Assembly (NCBI GenBank): GCA_902794835.1
Contig: CADBIO010000005.1
Location: 1 to 39,700, forward strand
Direction: 5' to 3'
Origin: an uncultured Erysipelotrichaceae bacterium
Lineage (GTDB): Bacteria; Bacillota_I; Bacilli_A; RFN20; CAG-826
DNA: 39,700 nt
Shown: piece after piece, positions 8,633-15,448 of the stretch
Layout: every line of letters starts with the position of its first letter
Numbering within the stretch: the stretch's first letter is position 1
Notes under the pieces: model-generated
The model's database searches: none
The model's input: only the letters and a program-made list of their open reading frames with translations
Told to the model about the DNA's origin: nothing
Made by a program: the position numbers and the translations under genes

Positions 8633-8749
8633 AGATACCCCCTGTTTGCGGCTATGATAACACAGTCGTTTTAAACCTTCACTAATTAAATTTTTCGACA
8701 TTAGTCGAAAAAACTTTAAATAATAGACATCAGCTTATACAATATGAAC

Positions 8750-9355
8750 ATGGAGTATTACTCGCTTTTGGAAAAACAAAATAAGTCATTTCAGGAACGA
8801 CAACAATTTTTGAGCAAAGAAGAAATTCGCTATATTGCTCAGAAGGACACTTTTCCGAAACGTCTTCGTGGTTTTTTGACCAGAGCCTATTACCAGAAAG
8901 ACAAATTAATCAAACGGGGGCAGATCGTTTATGGCTATGTCTATAAAGAATGGTCTCAGGATGTGGAAGGCAACGTTGATCCGTTTTCTTGGGTATTGAT
9001 TTCTCCAGAAAGAAAAATCATGGAAAATCCATCAATTTTCCAAAAAACGGCTGCAAAACTCCAAGATTTTTCTCTTTTGCCAGGAGGAAATCGCAGGGAA
9101 AAATTATTGAAAAATCAACTCAACGAAGCCTTAAGTGATGCTCCTTTTGAAGAACTCCCCCAGTCTTTAACTGAAGGTCATTTAATCTATTTGTGTAAGT
9201 TGCAGAGGCCACTTGCGTTAGTTTCCTTCTTCCATCTCGGATTAAATCTTTTTCTCTTCAACCCGTCCATCTCAAAACAAATTCTTTTCTTGCCTGAACG
9301 CTATATGACGGATGACTTTAAACAATGCTACATGCATCAACAATTAGGGTTATAA
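8750..9355 (+). CDS. Hypothetical cytoplasmic protein
   Basis: About 201 aa (MEYYSLLEKQNKSF...), no family recognised. It has no signal peptide or membrane helix, is mixed charged/aromatic, and contains GQIVYGYVYKEWSQDVEGNVDPFSWVLISPE in the middle, which suggests a beta-rich core. Two in-frame ATGs exist at 8744 and 8750. No Shine-Dalgarno precedes either; a -10-like TATACA at 8736-8741 lies eight bases before 8750, so I favour 8750 as a leaderless start. It is transcribed divergently from tldD and followed by the MBL-fold hydrolase 11 bases after its stop, so the two are probably co-transcribed. Confidence 0.6.
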   Translation: MEYYSLLEKQNKSFQERQQFLSKEEIRYIAQKDTFPKRLRGFLTRAYYQKDKLIKRGQIVYGYVYKEWSQDVEGNVDPFSWVLISPERKIMENPSIFQKTAAKLQDFSLLPGGNRREKLLKNQLNEALSDAPFEELPQSLTEGHLIYLCKLQRPLALVSFFHLGLNLFLFNPSISKQILFLPERYMTDDFKQCYMHQQLGL

Positions 9356-9366
9356 GGAGGTAAATT

Positions 9367-9963
9367 ATGACTCGTTTATATTATCTGGGACACGCTTCAT
9401 GGAGAATCACTGCAAACGACGGTCGTGTCATTTACGTTGATCCCTATGGTGGAAAGCCGTTTTCTTACTCTGTGCCAGCCGATCTGATTTTGATCACCCA
9501 CGAGCATTACGACCACAACCAACTTCAACTTGTTCCGATGAAAAACGGGGCCAAAGTCCTACGCAGCGTAAGAGCCTTAACGACAGGAACTTACAACTCC
9601 TATGATTTAGGAGGAATCAAAGTTCAGGCTCTTCCGGCATATAACTCACACCACCTTCGTGAGGAATGTGTCGGATATCTCATCGAAGTGGATCGTATCC
9701 GAATCTATCATGCCGGCGATACGGATTTCATTCCGGAAATGAGGAACCTTTCCCCTCTTGGCATTGATTATGCCTTGCTACCTTGCGATGGCTTTTACAC
9801 GATGAATACCGAGGATTTTGATAAAGCCATTGAAGCCATTAACCCAAAACATGCAATTCCGATGCATACTCATGTGGGAATGGATTTTGATGAAGAAGTG
9901 GTGAAACAAATTCATACCCCGAAAAAATTAGTTGTACGTCCTGGCGAAGAAATTGTTTTATAG
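9367..9963 (+). CDS. MBL-fold metal-dependent hydrolase (UPF0173-like)
   Basis: 198 aa. The metallo-beta-lactamase zinc motif HEHYDH is at residues 45-50. The further metal ligands sit in PAYNSHH, YHAGDTDF and HAIPMHTH. The N-terminus MTRLYYLGHASWRI is typical of the L-ascorbate lactonase-like/UPF0173 branch of small cytoplasmic hydrolases. The reaction is not known for this group. A strong AAGGAGG lies at 9355-9360, starting within the preceding gene's stop region, which ties the two genes together. Confidence 0.9.
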   Translation: MTRLYYLGHASWRITANDGRVIYVDPYGGKPFSYSVPADLILITHEHYDHNQLQLVPMKNGAKVLRSVRALTTGTYNSYDLGGIKVQALPAYNSHHLREECVGYLIEVDRIRIYHAGDTDFIPEMRNLSPLGIDYALLPCDGFYTMNTEDFDKAIEAINPKHAIPMHTHVGMDFDEEVVKQIHTPKKLVVRPGEEIVL

Positions 9964-9985
9964 TTTAGCAACAAGGATTTTTATT

Positions 9986-10504
9986 ATGGAAACTGCAAAA
10001 ATAATTCGCCAAATCGCCGCTTATGTTTTATTTGTGATCGCGGCCACATGGTTTTTCTATGAAATGGTGGTCCTTTCCACGGCGATGTATATTGACTCTG
10101 GGGCGGACCTAAACGCCTATTTGCTAGGCAATGTCTACAAACCTTTGATGTATGCTCTCGTTTGTTTAGCCATAATGTTAGTTTCGCAATTTGCTCTATT
10201 AGGCAAACCACAAGGCAATGACCGTTATATCTCTTCTTTGCTTTGCGTCTTTTTATTCGGCGTTGGCTTGGGGGTTTCCATTTTCATCCTGATCCATGGA
10301 TTATTAGCAATTCCTTCCCACACTGTTTGTAATGACCCAAGCTACCTTTGTTTTGCGATGATTCCAACAATGATTATTTGTTTGGGAGAATTCGTTTATG
10401 GTTTGGTAATGTTCCTTCTTTATCGAAAAGAACAAAAGAAGGAGAAGGAAATAAAAGCCCGGACCAAGCCGCAAGACGAACGTGTCGATCTTACCAAAGA
10501 ATAG
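9986..10504 (+). CDS. Small membrane protein, four predicted helices
   Basis: 172 aa, family not recognised. Hydrophobic segments lie at about residues 7-28, 49-71, 81-105 and 119-142, followed by a short very basic/acidic cytoplasmic tail (RKEQKKEKEIKARTK). An earlier in-frame start at 9932 lies inside the upstream gene. I use 9986 because AAGGA at 9973-9977 is correctly spaced and the helix then begins near the N-terminus. It is the last gene of the 8750-10504 transcript, which ends at the hairpin at 10521. It looks like a DUF2975-type or similar small integral membrane protein, but I cannot assign it. Confidence 0.65.
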   Translation: METAKIIRQIAAYVLFVIAATWFFYEMVVLSTAMYIDSGADLNAYLLGNVYKPLMYALVCLAIMLVSQFALLGKPQGNDRYISSLLCVFLFGVGLGVSIFILIHGLLAIPSHTVCNDPSYLCFAMIPTMIICLGEFVYGLVMFLLYRKEQKKEKEIKARTKPQDERVDLTKE

Positions 10505-10520
10505 GAATCCAACATCAAAA

Positions 10521-10548
10521 ACCGACCCACGTGGTCGGTCTTTTCTTT
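10521..10548 (+). terminator. Terminator after the small membrane protein gene
   Basis: Seven-base stem ACCGACC / GGTCGGT with a five-base loop, followed by TTTTCTTT. Confidence 0.9.
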
Positions 10549-10553
10549 ATAAT
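10548..10553 (+). promoter_or_regulatory. Perfect -10 hexamer for the SRAP gene, abutting the upstream terminator
   Basis: TATAAT begins at the last T of the terminator tail and ends eight bases before the ATG at 10562. No good -35 is seen at 16-18 bases upstream, where the terminator hairpin lies. Transcription would start at about 10560-10562, giving almost no leader. Confidence 0.55.
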
Positions 10554-10561
10554 GATGGAGT

Positions 10562-11089
10562 ATGTGCCATTGGTTTGTGCAAAAGAAAAGTGACTTTCAA
10601 TCCATTGGGATTCACGCGGTTGACGTGATTTCAGAAGATATCCTTTCGGATGAACTTGCTTATGGTTTGATTGAATACCAAGGCAAAATTGCTCTCTCCC
10701 CTTTTCGTTTTGGACTGCCTTCCTTTGATGGGAAAATGATCCTTAACGCCAGGGTTGAAACGGTAGACGAAAAGAAAATGTTTTCTCAAGCCTATCGTTT
10801 CCATAAAGCGGTTTTCCCTTGCTCGTTATACCACGAAAGGACCAGTTCCGGATTAAGCTATTCCTTATCCTCTTCTTCCTTGATTTATCTTGCTGGGTTT
10901 GTAGATAAAGATCGCTTTGTTTTATTAACCGGCGAACCCGTCCCTTCGCTTCCCATCCGCCTTAAACGCATGCCTATTATGTTAAAACAGGACGAAATCC
11001 GACCTTATTTGAAAGGTGAATTGAGCAAGGAAGCCCTCGTTGAAGATAAGCAAATTCTTTTAAGGGCTATCCTTGATCCTTCACGTTAA
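10562..11089 (+). CDS. Compact, divergent SRAP-domain protein (YedK/HMCES-like abasic-site DNA-protein crosslinker)
   Basis: 175 aa, against ~220 for E. coli YedK. The protein starts Met-Cys, and SRAP proteins use this Cys2 after Met removal to form a covalent link with abasic sites in single-stranded DNA. Further matches are ILNARVETVDEKKMF (61-73; family NARxETxxEKPxF), Glu92 in YHE (family FYEW, aligned by its distance from the preceding Pro) and RMPIML (136-141; family HDRMPVIL). The family His two residues before RMP is Leu134 here. The short length comes from missing segments near the N-terminus and in the middle. The start is fixed by the need for Cys at position 2; the GGAG before it is only one base away and cannot serve as a normal ribosome-binding site. 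Monocistronic. Confidence 0.72.
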   Translation: MCHWFVQKKSDFQSIGIHAVDVISEDILSDELAYGLIEYQGKIALSPFRFGLPSFDGKMILNARVETVDEKKMFSQAYRFHKAVFPCSLYHERTSSGLSYSLSSSSLIYLAGFVDKDRFVLLTGEPVPSLPIRLKRMPIMLKQDEIRPYLKGELSKEALVEDKQILLRAILDPSR

Positions 11090-11121
11090 AACGTTTCTTT
11101 TAGAAAAGGTTATTTTTTTCC

Positions 11122-11188
11122 TTGCCTATTCGTTTTCCTTTCGTTAAGATTATTCCCGTATCTCTCTTAGTTATCGTTTGAGTAACTA
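11122..11188 (+). promoter_or_regulatory. rpmE promoter and leader hairpin
   Basis: TTGCCT (11122-11127) is followed after 17 bases by TAAGAT (11145-11150), a good SigA promoter. The ~50-base leader contains an inverted repeat TAGTTA (11168-11173) / TAACTA (11183-11188) just before the AAAGGAG. L31 mRNAs often carry autoregulatory leaders; whether this hairpin is one is inference. Confidence 0.6.
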
Positions 11189-11207
11189 GGCGAAAGGAGT
11201 GAAGAAA

Positions 11208-11423
11208 ATGAAACAAGGAAAACATCCAACCTATCACCATTGCAAGGTCACCTGCATCAGCTGCGGTGCTACCTTCGAGACTGGTTCCACTTTAGGGGAA
11301 GAAATCAAAGTCGAAACCTGCTCTAACTGCCATCCGTTCTATACTGGCAAGCAGAGAAGCGTCGCCAGCGATGGCCGTATCGACAAATTCAACAAGAAAC
11401 TTGCCTCTGCCCAAAAGAAATAA
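11208..11423 (+). CDS. rpmE: 50S ribosomal protein L31, zinc-binding type
   Basis: 71 aa. The sequence begins MKQGKHPTYH, and the pairs CISC and CSNC supply the zinc ligands, marking the C+ (zinc-binding) form of L31. HPFYTGKQR and the DGRIDKFNKK end are universal for the family. A GTG at 11199 also opens the frame but touches the Shine-Dalgarno; ATG 11208 is nine bases from AAAGGAG and gives the standard N-terminus. It has its own promoter and terminator. Confidence 0.97.
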   Translation: MKQGKHPTYHHCKVTCISCGATFETGSTLGEEIKVETCSNCHPFYTGKQRSVASDGRIDKFNKKLASAQKK

Positions 11424-11438
11424 GGTTGTAACAAGACT

Positions 11439-11469
11439 AGGCTCTCGCTATCGAGAGCCTTTTGTTTTA
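11439..11469 (+). terminator. rpmE terminator
   Basis: Perfect nine-base stem AGGCTCTCG / CGAGAGCCT, four-base loop, then TTTGTTTT. Confidence 0.95.
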
Positions 11470-11477
11470 GAGGACAG

Positions 11478-11509
11478 AAAAAAGGGATGCTCCGATGGCA
11501 TCCCTTTTT
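11478..11509 (-). terminator. Bidirectional terminator serving the SemiSWEET gene
   Basis: Inverted repeat built on AAAGGGATGC and GCATCCCTTT with a seven-base loop, A-run on one side and T-run on the other. It can therefore stop transcription from both strands between these convergent genes. Confidence 0.85.
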
Positions 11510-11560
11510 AGAATCCTTAAGACTTTGATAATAAAGGTAAGTGACAATGTGCCTTTTCTT

Positions 11561-11869
11561 TTAAAATTTCTCGGTACCTTTTCTAACGTTATGAATCTTT
11601 ACTCCGAAAGTCATCGACTGGAAGACAAGATACAATCCGTTTCCGACCGCGATTGGGGCGCCGGCGATTAACGAGGTGAAGATGCAAGCCAAGACACCAT
11701 AAGTGACAAAAAGGACACCGCTGGTTAAGGCCAAGGCCAACATCCAGAAAGAAACGCCTGCCGTGTTTTTGGTTCTCAGAGCCTTTACAGCCTGAGAGAT
11801 GGTTGAGCCAACAAGAATTGCTGTGGCGGCCCAACCGAAGATTGATGTTAAGATTTCTGTACTAGTCAT
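11561..11869 (-). CDS. SemiSWEET / PQ-loop family sugar transporter
   Basis: 102 aa with three hydrophobic helices (about 8-28, 41-63, 67-90), the size and layout of bacterial SemiSWEETs, which work as dimers to let sugars cross the membrane. The family block is GSTISQAVKALRTKNTAGVSFWM at the end of helix 1 and start of helix 2; the usual PQ is SQ here, a change also seen in some relatives. The substrate cannot be read. No Shine-Dalgarno precedes the ATG; a promoter places transcription at the start codon. A stretch of ~65 bases separates it from the upstream membrane protein gene on the same strand. Confidence 0.85.
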   Translation of the reverse strand: MTSTEILTSIFGWAATAILVGSTISQAVKALRTKNTAGVSFWMLALALTSGVLFVTYGVLACIFTSLIAGAPIAVGNGLYLVFQSMTFGVKIHNVRKGTEKF

Positions 11870-11877
11870 AGCCGTAT

Positions 11878-11906
11878 ATTTAACTAAAATTTTTCATCAC
11901 TTGCAA
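11878..11906 (-). promoter_or_regulatory. Promoter of the SemiSWEET gene, predicted leaderless
   Basis: On the minus strand TTGCAA (11901-11906), a 17-base spacer and TTAAAT (11878-11883) precede the ATG by eight bases. Confidence 0.5.
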
Positions 11907-11934
11907 AAGGAATCTTCAGAAAAGGGAAAATGTT

Positions 11935-12312
11935 CTATTTCTTATTGGCAAAGATCCAACCTAAGAAATAAATAATTGCTGTCACGCCCCCTGCGGCACT
12001 GATCCACTGGAATAAGCCAGAGAGTCCGCCGACGATGATGTCGAGGACAAAGAAAATTAGAGTAATAATAGCCAAAGGGCCAACCCAGCTTTTGAATGGC
12101 CCTTTCCCTATGAAATAGAAGATTCCTCCCAAACCAGCGATGATTTCTAAAATGTTCAATGCCAAAGAAATCACCCAAGATAGAACTAAAGAGCTATCTC
12201 CCGATGCCAGCACGCTAGAAGCTTTTTGAATTAAGGAAATAATATTCCAGATTCCCCAAACCAAGAAGAGAATGCCGGAAATTAATAAGAAGATACGTCC
12301 AGCGAGTTTCAT
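11935..12312 (-). CDS. Small membrane protein, four predicted helices
   Basis: 125 aa and strongly hydrophobic, with helices at about 4-24, 39-66, 74-92 and 97-121, and a short KK end. The family is not recognised. The frame is open to 12378, but I start at 12312 (MKLAGRIFLLISG) because AAAGGAG precedes it and the N-terminal helix then starts at once. It is downstream of the RloB gene on the same strand, with a ~50-base gap without a visible terminator, so it could be transcribed with the defence pair or alone. Confidence 0.65.
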   Translation of the reverse strand: MKLAGRIFLLISGILFLVWGIWNIISLIQKASSVLASGDSSLVLSWVISLALNILEIIAGLGGIFYFIGKGPFKSWVGPLAIITLIFFVLDIIVGGLSGLFQWISAAGGVTAIIYFLGWIFANKK

Positions 12313-12364
12313 ATGAGTGACACTCCTTTCGGAAATTATTGTAGTGGATTTATTTTCCAAAAGA

Positions 12365-12940
12365 TTATTTACGCTCAATGTCCAATGCGTCTAACAGCAC
12401 ATCTACGTTTGTTCCAGGCGATTCGGGGATGTTATCACGCGGGCTTGCCCATTGTCTTATAGCGTTCTTTTTAGCTATGGTCCAAGGGGGCAATGAAGGA
12501 TACACGTCATCGCTCTTTTTATATTTAGGCAAGTATTGTTTCAGGCACTGGATTATCTCTTTCTGTGAAGAAAAACAGCGAGAGGTGAAGATGAAGTGAT
12601 CAAGGAACCAAACCTCAAAAGAAGGGTTCGACATGATAACGGTTACGTTTTTCTTTCTCGCTTGGGCGAGGAAATTGTCCTGACACAACCGATGGCGTTT
12701 CTCTTTGGTGTCGATATCGCAGATCATGAAGATCTTGTCGCCTGAGCGTTTCTCATATCCGTTGTTCTGGGCATAGTGGTAGATATAATCTAGCATGGTT
12801 TCGGGGGCGGTGTTAGACGTCGGTTTGATTTTTAACGAAACGCCATTGTTATTTTTAAAGTGTTGAAGGTAGTTACTTTCGGTTTTGTTGTGGGCGCCTT
12901 CGCAGGCAACGAAAAAGATGGGTTTACGCTTGCGCGTCAT
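12365..12940 (-). CDS. RloB-family protein (AbiLii-like, TOPRIM-like nuclease candidate)
   Basis: 191 aa, standard RloB length. RloB proteins are thought to have a TOPRIM-like metal-dependent core. Visible residues are Glu14 in FFVACEGAHNKTE (with Glu21), the D75-x-D77 pair in FMICDIDTKEKRH, and the conserved NPSFEVWFLDHF at 105-116. The gene starts within the stop codon of the AAA ATPase gene (ATGA). This ATPase-RloB order is that of lactococcal AbiL (AbiLi-AbiLii) and RloAB loci, which give abortive resistance to phage. By analogy the ATPase senses infection and releases or activates the RloB effector; that mechanism is inference. Confidence 0.88.
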   Translation of the reverse strand: MTRKRKPIFFVACEGAHNKTESNYLQHFKNNNGVSLKIKPTSNTAPETMLDYIYHYAQNNGYEKRSGDKIFMICDIDTKEKRHRLCQDNFLAQARKKNVTVIMSNPSFEVWFLDHFIFTSRCFSSQKEIIQCLKQYLPKYKKSDDVYPSLPPWTIAKKNAIRQWASPRDNIPESPGTNVDVLLDALDIERK

Positions 12941-14196
12941 AGAGAAATTTCCCCATCATCTATATCGGGAGCCTTAACATATCGCCCACCGATAAAGCCT
13001 CGTTCAATGTTTTCGCTTTTGCGAACAGAGAAATCGGAAAGGGGGAATAGCGAAGTGGAATCGCTTTCGGAATCTTTCTCGGTCATATAGATCTCATCTC
13101 GTCTTAGGAGCATCTCATTTAAAAGGCTGGTTTCTTGCGTGTCAAAAAGAATTTGAGCCCCAGTCGAATTGGTCTCCGGATTGAAAAACAAAGAAAGCAA
13201 GAACTTCGACACATCTGGGTGCAAGGAGGATCCAAACTCATCGAAGACAAGGACCACCCCGTTGTTTAGTGCATCGAATAACGGCCCAGAGTGAGCCATT
13301 ACCTTTTTGGTGCCAAGCGATTCGTCTTCAGCACCCAGGAAGTATGTCTCCCCAGAGCTGACGTGTTTCGTTTTAAGATGGCTTACTTCTTGCTCTGCTA
13401 ACTCAAACTCGGTATTTCCTGGGCTGTTGGGATCAAACTTCTTTGGAATTGGCAATCGCATCCGTTCTCTTTCGACATCAATGTCGTCAATGCTTAGATC
13501 GGCGGCTCTTAAAAGAGAGACCAAGAATTTTCTATAGTCTGGGTGATTGGTGATAGCCGAACCAATTCCCGGTTCAAAGGCATCATTAACGCCGCTGGTA
13601 AAAAAGATTTTATTTGCCAAAAAAACGAAGACGTTACTTAAAACCGGCATATTGAATTGTGCCCCAAAAGTAACAATCGGTTTGTTAGGAAGGTTTCGCT
13701 CTTTAATTAGCCTTGCATCATTTTCGTTGATGTAAGCGTTGTGGAAGTGGATTTCATCGGTTCGTTTTCTCTCAAACAGCAGGATGTTTCTGCCTTTAGG
13801 GGAAAAGTAGAGCGATTCTTCAACGATTTTCTTCTTGGTGGCCTTTAGTCCGTAACGATATCGTATGCCCTTATCTTCAAACACGATTTCAAAGGATGTT
13901 GGTTCGGTAACGCTAGTTTTGGAGAAAGCAAAAGGCACAATCCAGGACAACTCTTTCTCTGGCGTGATGTTTGCCGTATGGGTGACGGTGTGGACCAAAG
14001 CTTCGAGCCCTTTTAAAACGTTTGTTTTGCCAGATGCGTTAGCCCCAAAGATACCGATTCCTTTTAAAACCCGCTCTTTCCCGCGCTCAAAGTAACCCGG
14101 ATATTGGGTGTTGTCGTTGGTTCCGTTGCCAATAAAGCTCAACGTTGCTTTATTTTTGATGGAACGATAATTGCTTACACTGAATGATATTAGCAT
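12937..14196 (-). CDS. AAA15-family ATPase (RloA/AbiLi-like), sensor half of a defence pair
   Basis: 419 aa. The ABC/AAA15-type ATPase has an N-terminal strand LISFSVSNYRSIK (the usual xFxxxNYRSI start), Walker A GANASGKTN (51-59), a signature-like ESLGTKK (292-298), Walker B VVLVFDE (314-320) and the switch His in SLHP (His326). It resembles the OLD/PARIS/AbiLi ATPases found beside TOPRIM or RloB effectors. GAGGAAA precedes the ATG. It is the first gene of a two- or three-gene operon reading away from the polysaccharide cluster. Base composition does not look strikingly foreign by eye. Confidence 0.88.
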   Translation of the reverse strand: MLISFSVSNYRSIKNKATLSFIGNGTNDNTQYPGYFERGKERVLKGIGIFGANASGKTNVLKGLEALVHTVTHTANITPEKELSWIVPFAFSKTSVTEPTSFEIVFEDKGIRYRYGLKATKKKIVEESLYFSPKGRNILLFERKRTDEIHFHNAYINENDARLIKERNLPNKPIVTFGAQFNMPVLSNVFVFLANKIFFTSGVNDAFEPGIGSAITNHPDYRKFLVSLLRAADLSIDDIDVERERMRLPIPKKFDPNSPGNTEFELAEQEVSHLKTKHVSSGETYFLGAEDESLGTKKVMAHSGPLFDALNNGVVLVFDEFGSSLHPDVSKFLLSLFFNPETNSTGAQILFDTQETSLLNEMLLRRDEIYMTEKDSESDSTSLFPLSDFSVRKSENIERGFIGGRYVKAPDIDDGEISL

Positions 14197-14351
14197 TGTT
14201 AATTTCCTCGATTTAATTTTACTAATATATAGAAACTAAATCAAATTTTTGCAGAATTATTGCAAAAAATTAAAATAAAATCATTAAAAAGGGCAAACAA
14301 GCCGAAGATTGCTGCCAGCAAAAAAGAAAAAACGAGCGAACATAATTCTTT

Positions 14352-14402
14352 ATTTCTATATAGAAATATTGCTTTATAATTGTAAATGTATCGAATATTC
14401 GA
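14352..14402 (+). promoter_or_regulatory. capE promoter region with two perfect palindromes
   Basis: A perfect TATAAT lies at 14375-14380, with transcription expected near 14387 and AAAGAGAG before the ATG. The -35 position is covered by a 16-base perfect palindrome (14352-14367, centre CTATATAG). A 12-base perfect palindrome TCGAATATTCGA (14391-14402) lies just after the expected start point. Either could be an operator; no regulator is identified. Confidence 0.55.
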
Positions 14403-14416
14403 AAGAGAGTTTTACT

Positions 14417-15442
14417 ATGGCATCAATCTTAGACAACAAAGTACTGCTCATTACTGGTGGCACCGGTTCTTTTGGTCACGCGGTAGTGGACCGTTTCTTA
14501 AACACAGGGATTAAAGAAATCCGCATTTTGTCTCGTGACGAAAAGAAACAGGATGATATGCGCAAGGCGTATAACAATCCGAAGCTTAAATTCTATATTG
14601 GAGATGTGAGAGACTATAACGCTATCTCCGGCGCTTTTGCCGGCGTTGATTATGTCTTTAGCGCAGCTGCTCTAAAACAAGTTCCGTCTTGCGAATTCTT
14701 CCCTATGGAAGCGGTCAAGACGAATGTCCTTGGCTCTGACAATGTCATCACGGCCTGCGTGAAACATCACGTTAAGAAAGCAATCTTCCTCTCGACAGAT
14801 AAAGCAGCTTATCCAATCAACGCGATGGGCATGACAAAAGCCTTAATGGAGAAAAACGTCATTGCCCGCTCCCGTCAAATGGGCGAAAACGATACTGTTC
14901 TTTGCTTGACTCGTTATGGCAATGTTATGGCATCTAGGGGATCCGTTATCCCGTTATTCTTGCAACAAATCCATGAGGGGAAACCAATCACCATCACCAA
15001 TCCTGAGATGACACGTTTCATGATGACCTTAGATGATGCCGTAGATCTCGTTCTCTATGCTTTCGAACACGGTAAGCAAGGCGATCTCTTTGTGCAAAAA
15101 GCTCCTGCTGCGACGATTCAAACCTTAGCAGAAGCCGTGATTAAATTAACTGGTTCTAAGACGGGTGTGGAATATATTGGCACGCGTCATGGTGAGAAAC
15201 TTTATGAAACTTTAGTTACCCAAGAAGAATTACTGCGTGCAGAAGATATGGGTGATTTTTTCCGCGTTGCCGCAGACAACAGAGATCTCAACTATGATCT
15301 CTATTTCACCGTCGGCAACGTTAAATTGAATATCGGTGATTCTTATACCTCTCACAACACCGGAAGATTGGATGTCGATGGGATGTGCAAATTATTAAAG
15401 AAACTGGAATTATTTGGAGGCCCAGTCAAACAACACGACTAA
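14417..15442 (+). CDS. capE: UDP-N-acetylglucosamine 4,6-dehydratase/5-epimerase (CapE/FnlA/WbjB)
   Basis: 341 aa. This SDR-family enzyme catalyses the first step from UDP-GlcNAc toward UDP-L-FucNAc in capsule and O-antigen synthesis. Rossmann motif TGGTGSFG is at 13-20. The catalytic SDR Tyr is replaced by Met (MGMTK, Met137 and Lys141), which is characteristic of CapE and not a defect. Other matches are LSTDKAAYPIN, CLTRYGNVMASRGSVIPLF and the C-terminal RHGEKLYETL. The frame is open upstream to 14309, but ATG 14417 has a ribosome-binding site and the correct family N-terminus. It is followed after six bases by capF, as in Staphylococcus. Confidence 0.95.
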   Translation: MASILDNKVLLITGGTGSFGHAVVDRFLNTGIKEIRILSRDEKKQDDMRKAYNNPKLKFYIGDVRDYNAISGAFAGVDYVFSAAALKQVPSCEFFPMEAVKTNVLGSDNVITACVKHHVKKAIFLSTDKAAYPINAMGMTKALMEKNVIARSRQMGENDTVLCLTRYGNVMASRGSVIPLFLQQIHEGKPITITNPEMTRFMMTLDDAVDLVLYAFEHGKQGDLFVQKAPAATIQTLAEAVIKLTGSKTGVEYIGTRHGEKLYETLVTQEELLRAEDMGDFFRVAADNRDLNYDLYFTVGNVKLNIGDSYTSHNTGRLDVDGMCKLLKKLELFGGPVKQHD

Positions 15443-15448
15443 AAAGTT

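Noticed and set aside
8633..8701. N-terminal extension of TldD by 23 residues
   Set aside because: The extension matches no TldD sequence I know, and ATG 8632 has a good ribosome-binding site.
10348..10593. Overlapping plus-strand frame across the end of the small membrane protein gene and the start of SRAP
   Set aside because: It runs through a terminator and lacks a start signal; the adjacent frames have real family matches.
11090..11120. Terminator after the SRAP gene
   Set aside because: A T-run is present at 11111-11119, but the stem before it is weak (CTTTT/AAAAG with a two-base loop).
14309..14416. Earlier start for capE
   Set aside because: It would place the promoter TATAAT inside the coding region and add an unrelated Lys-rich leader.
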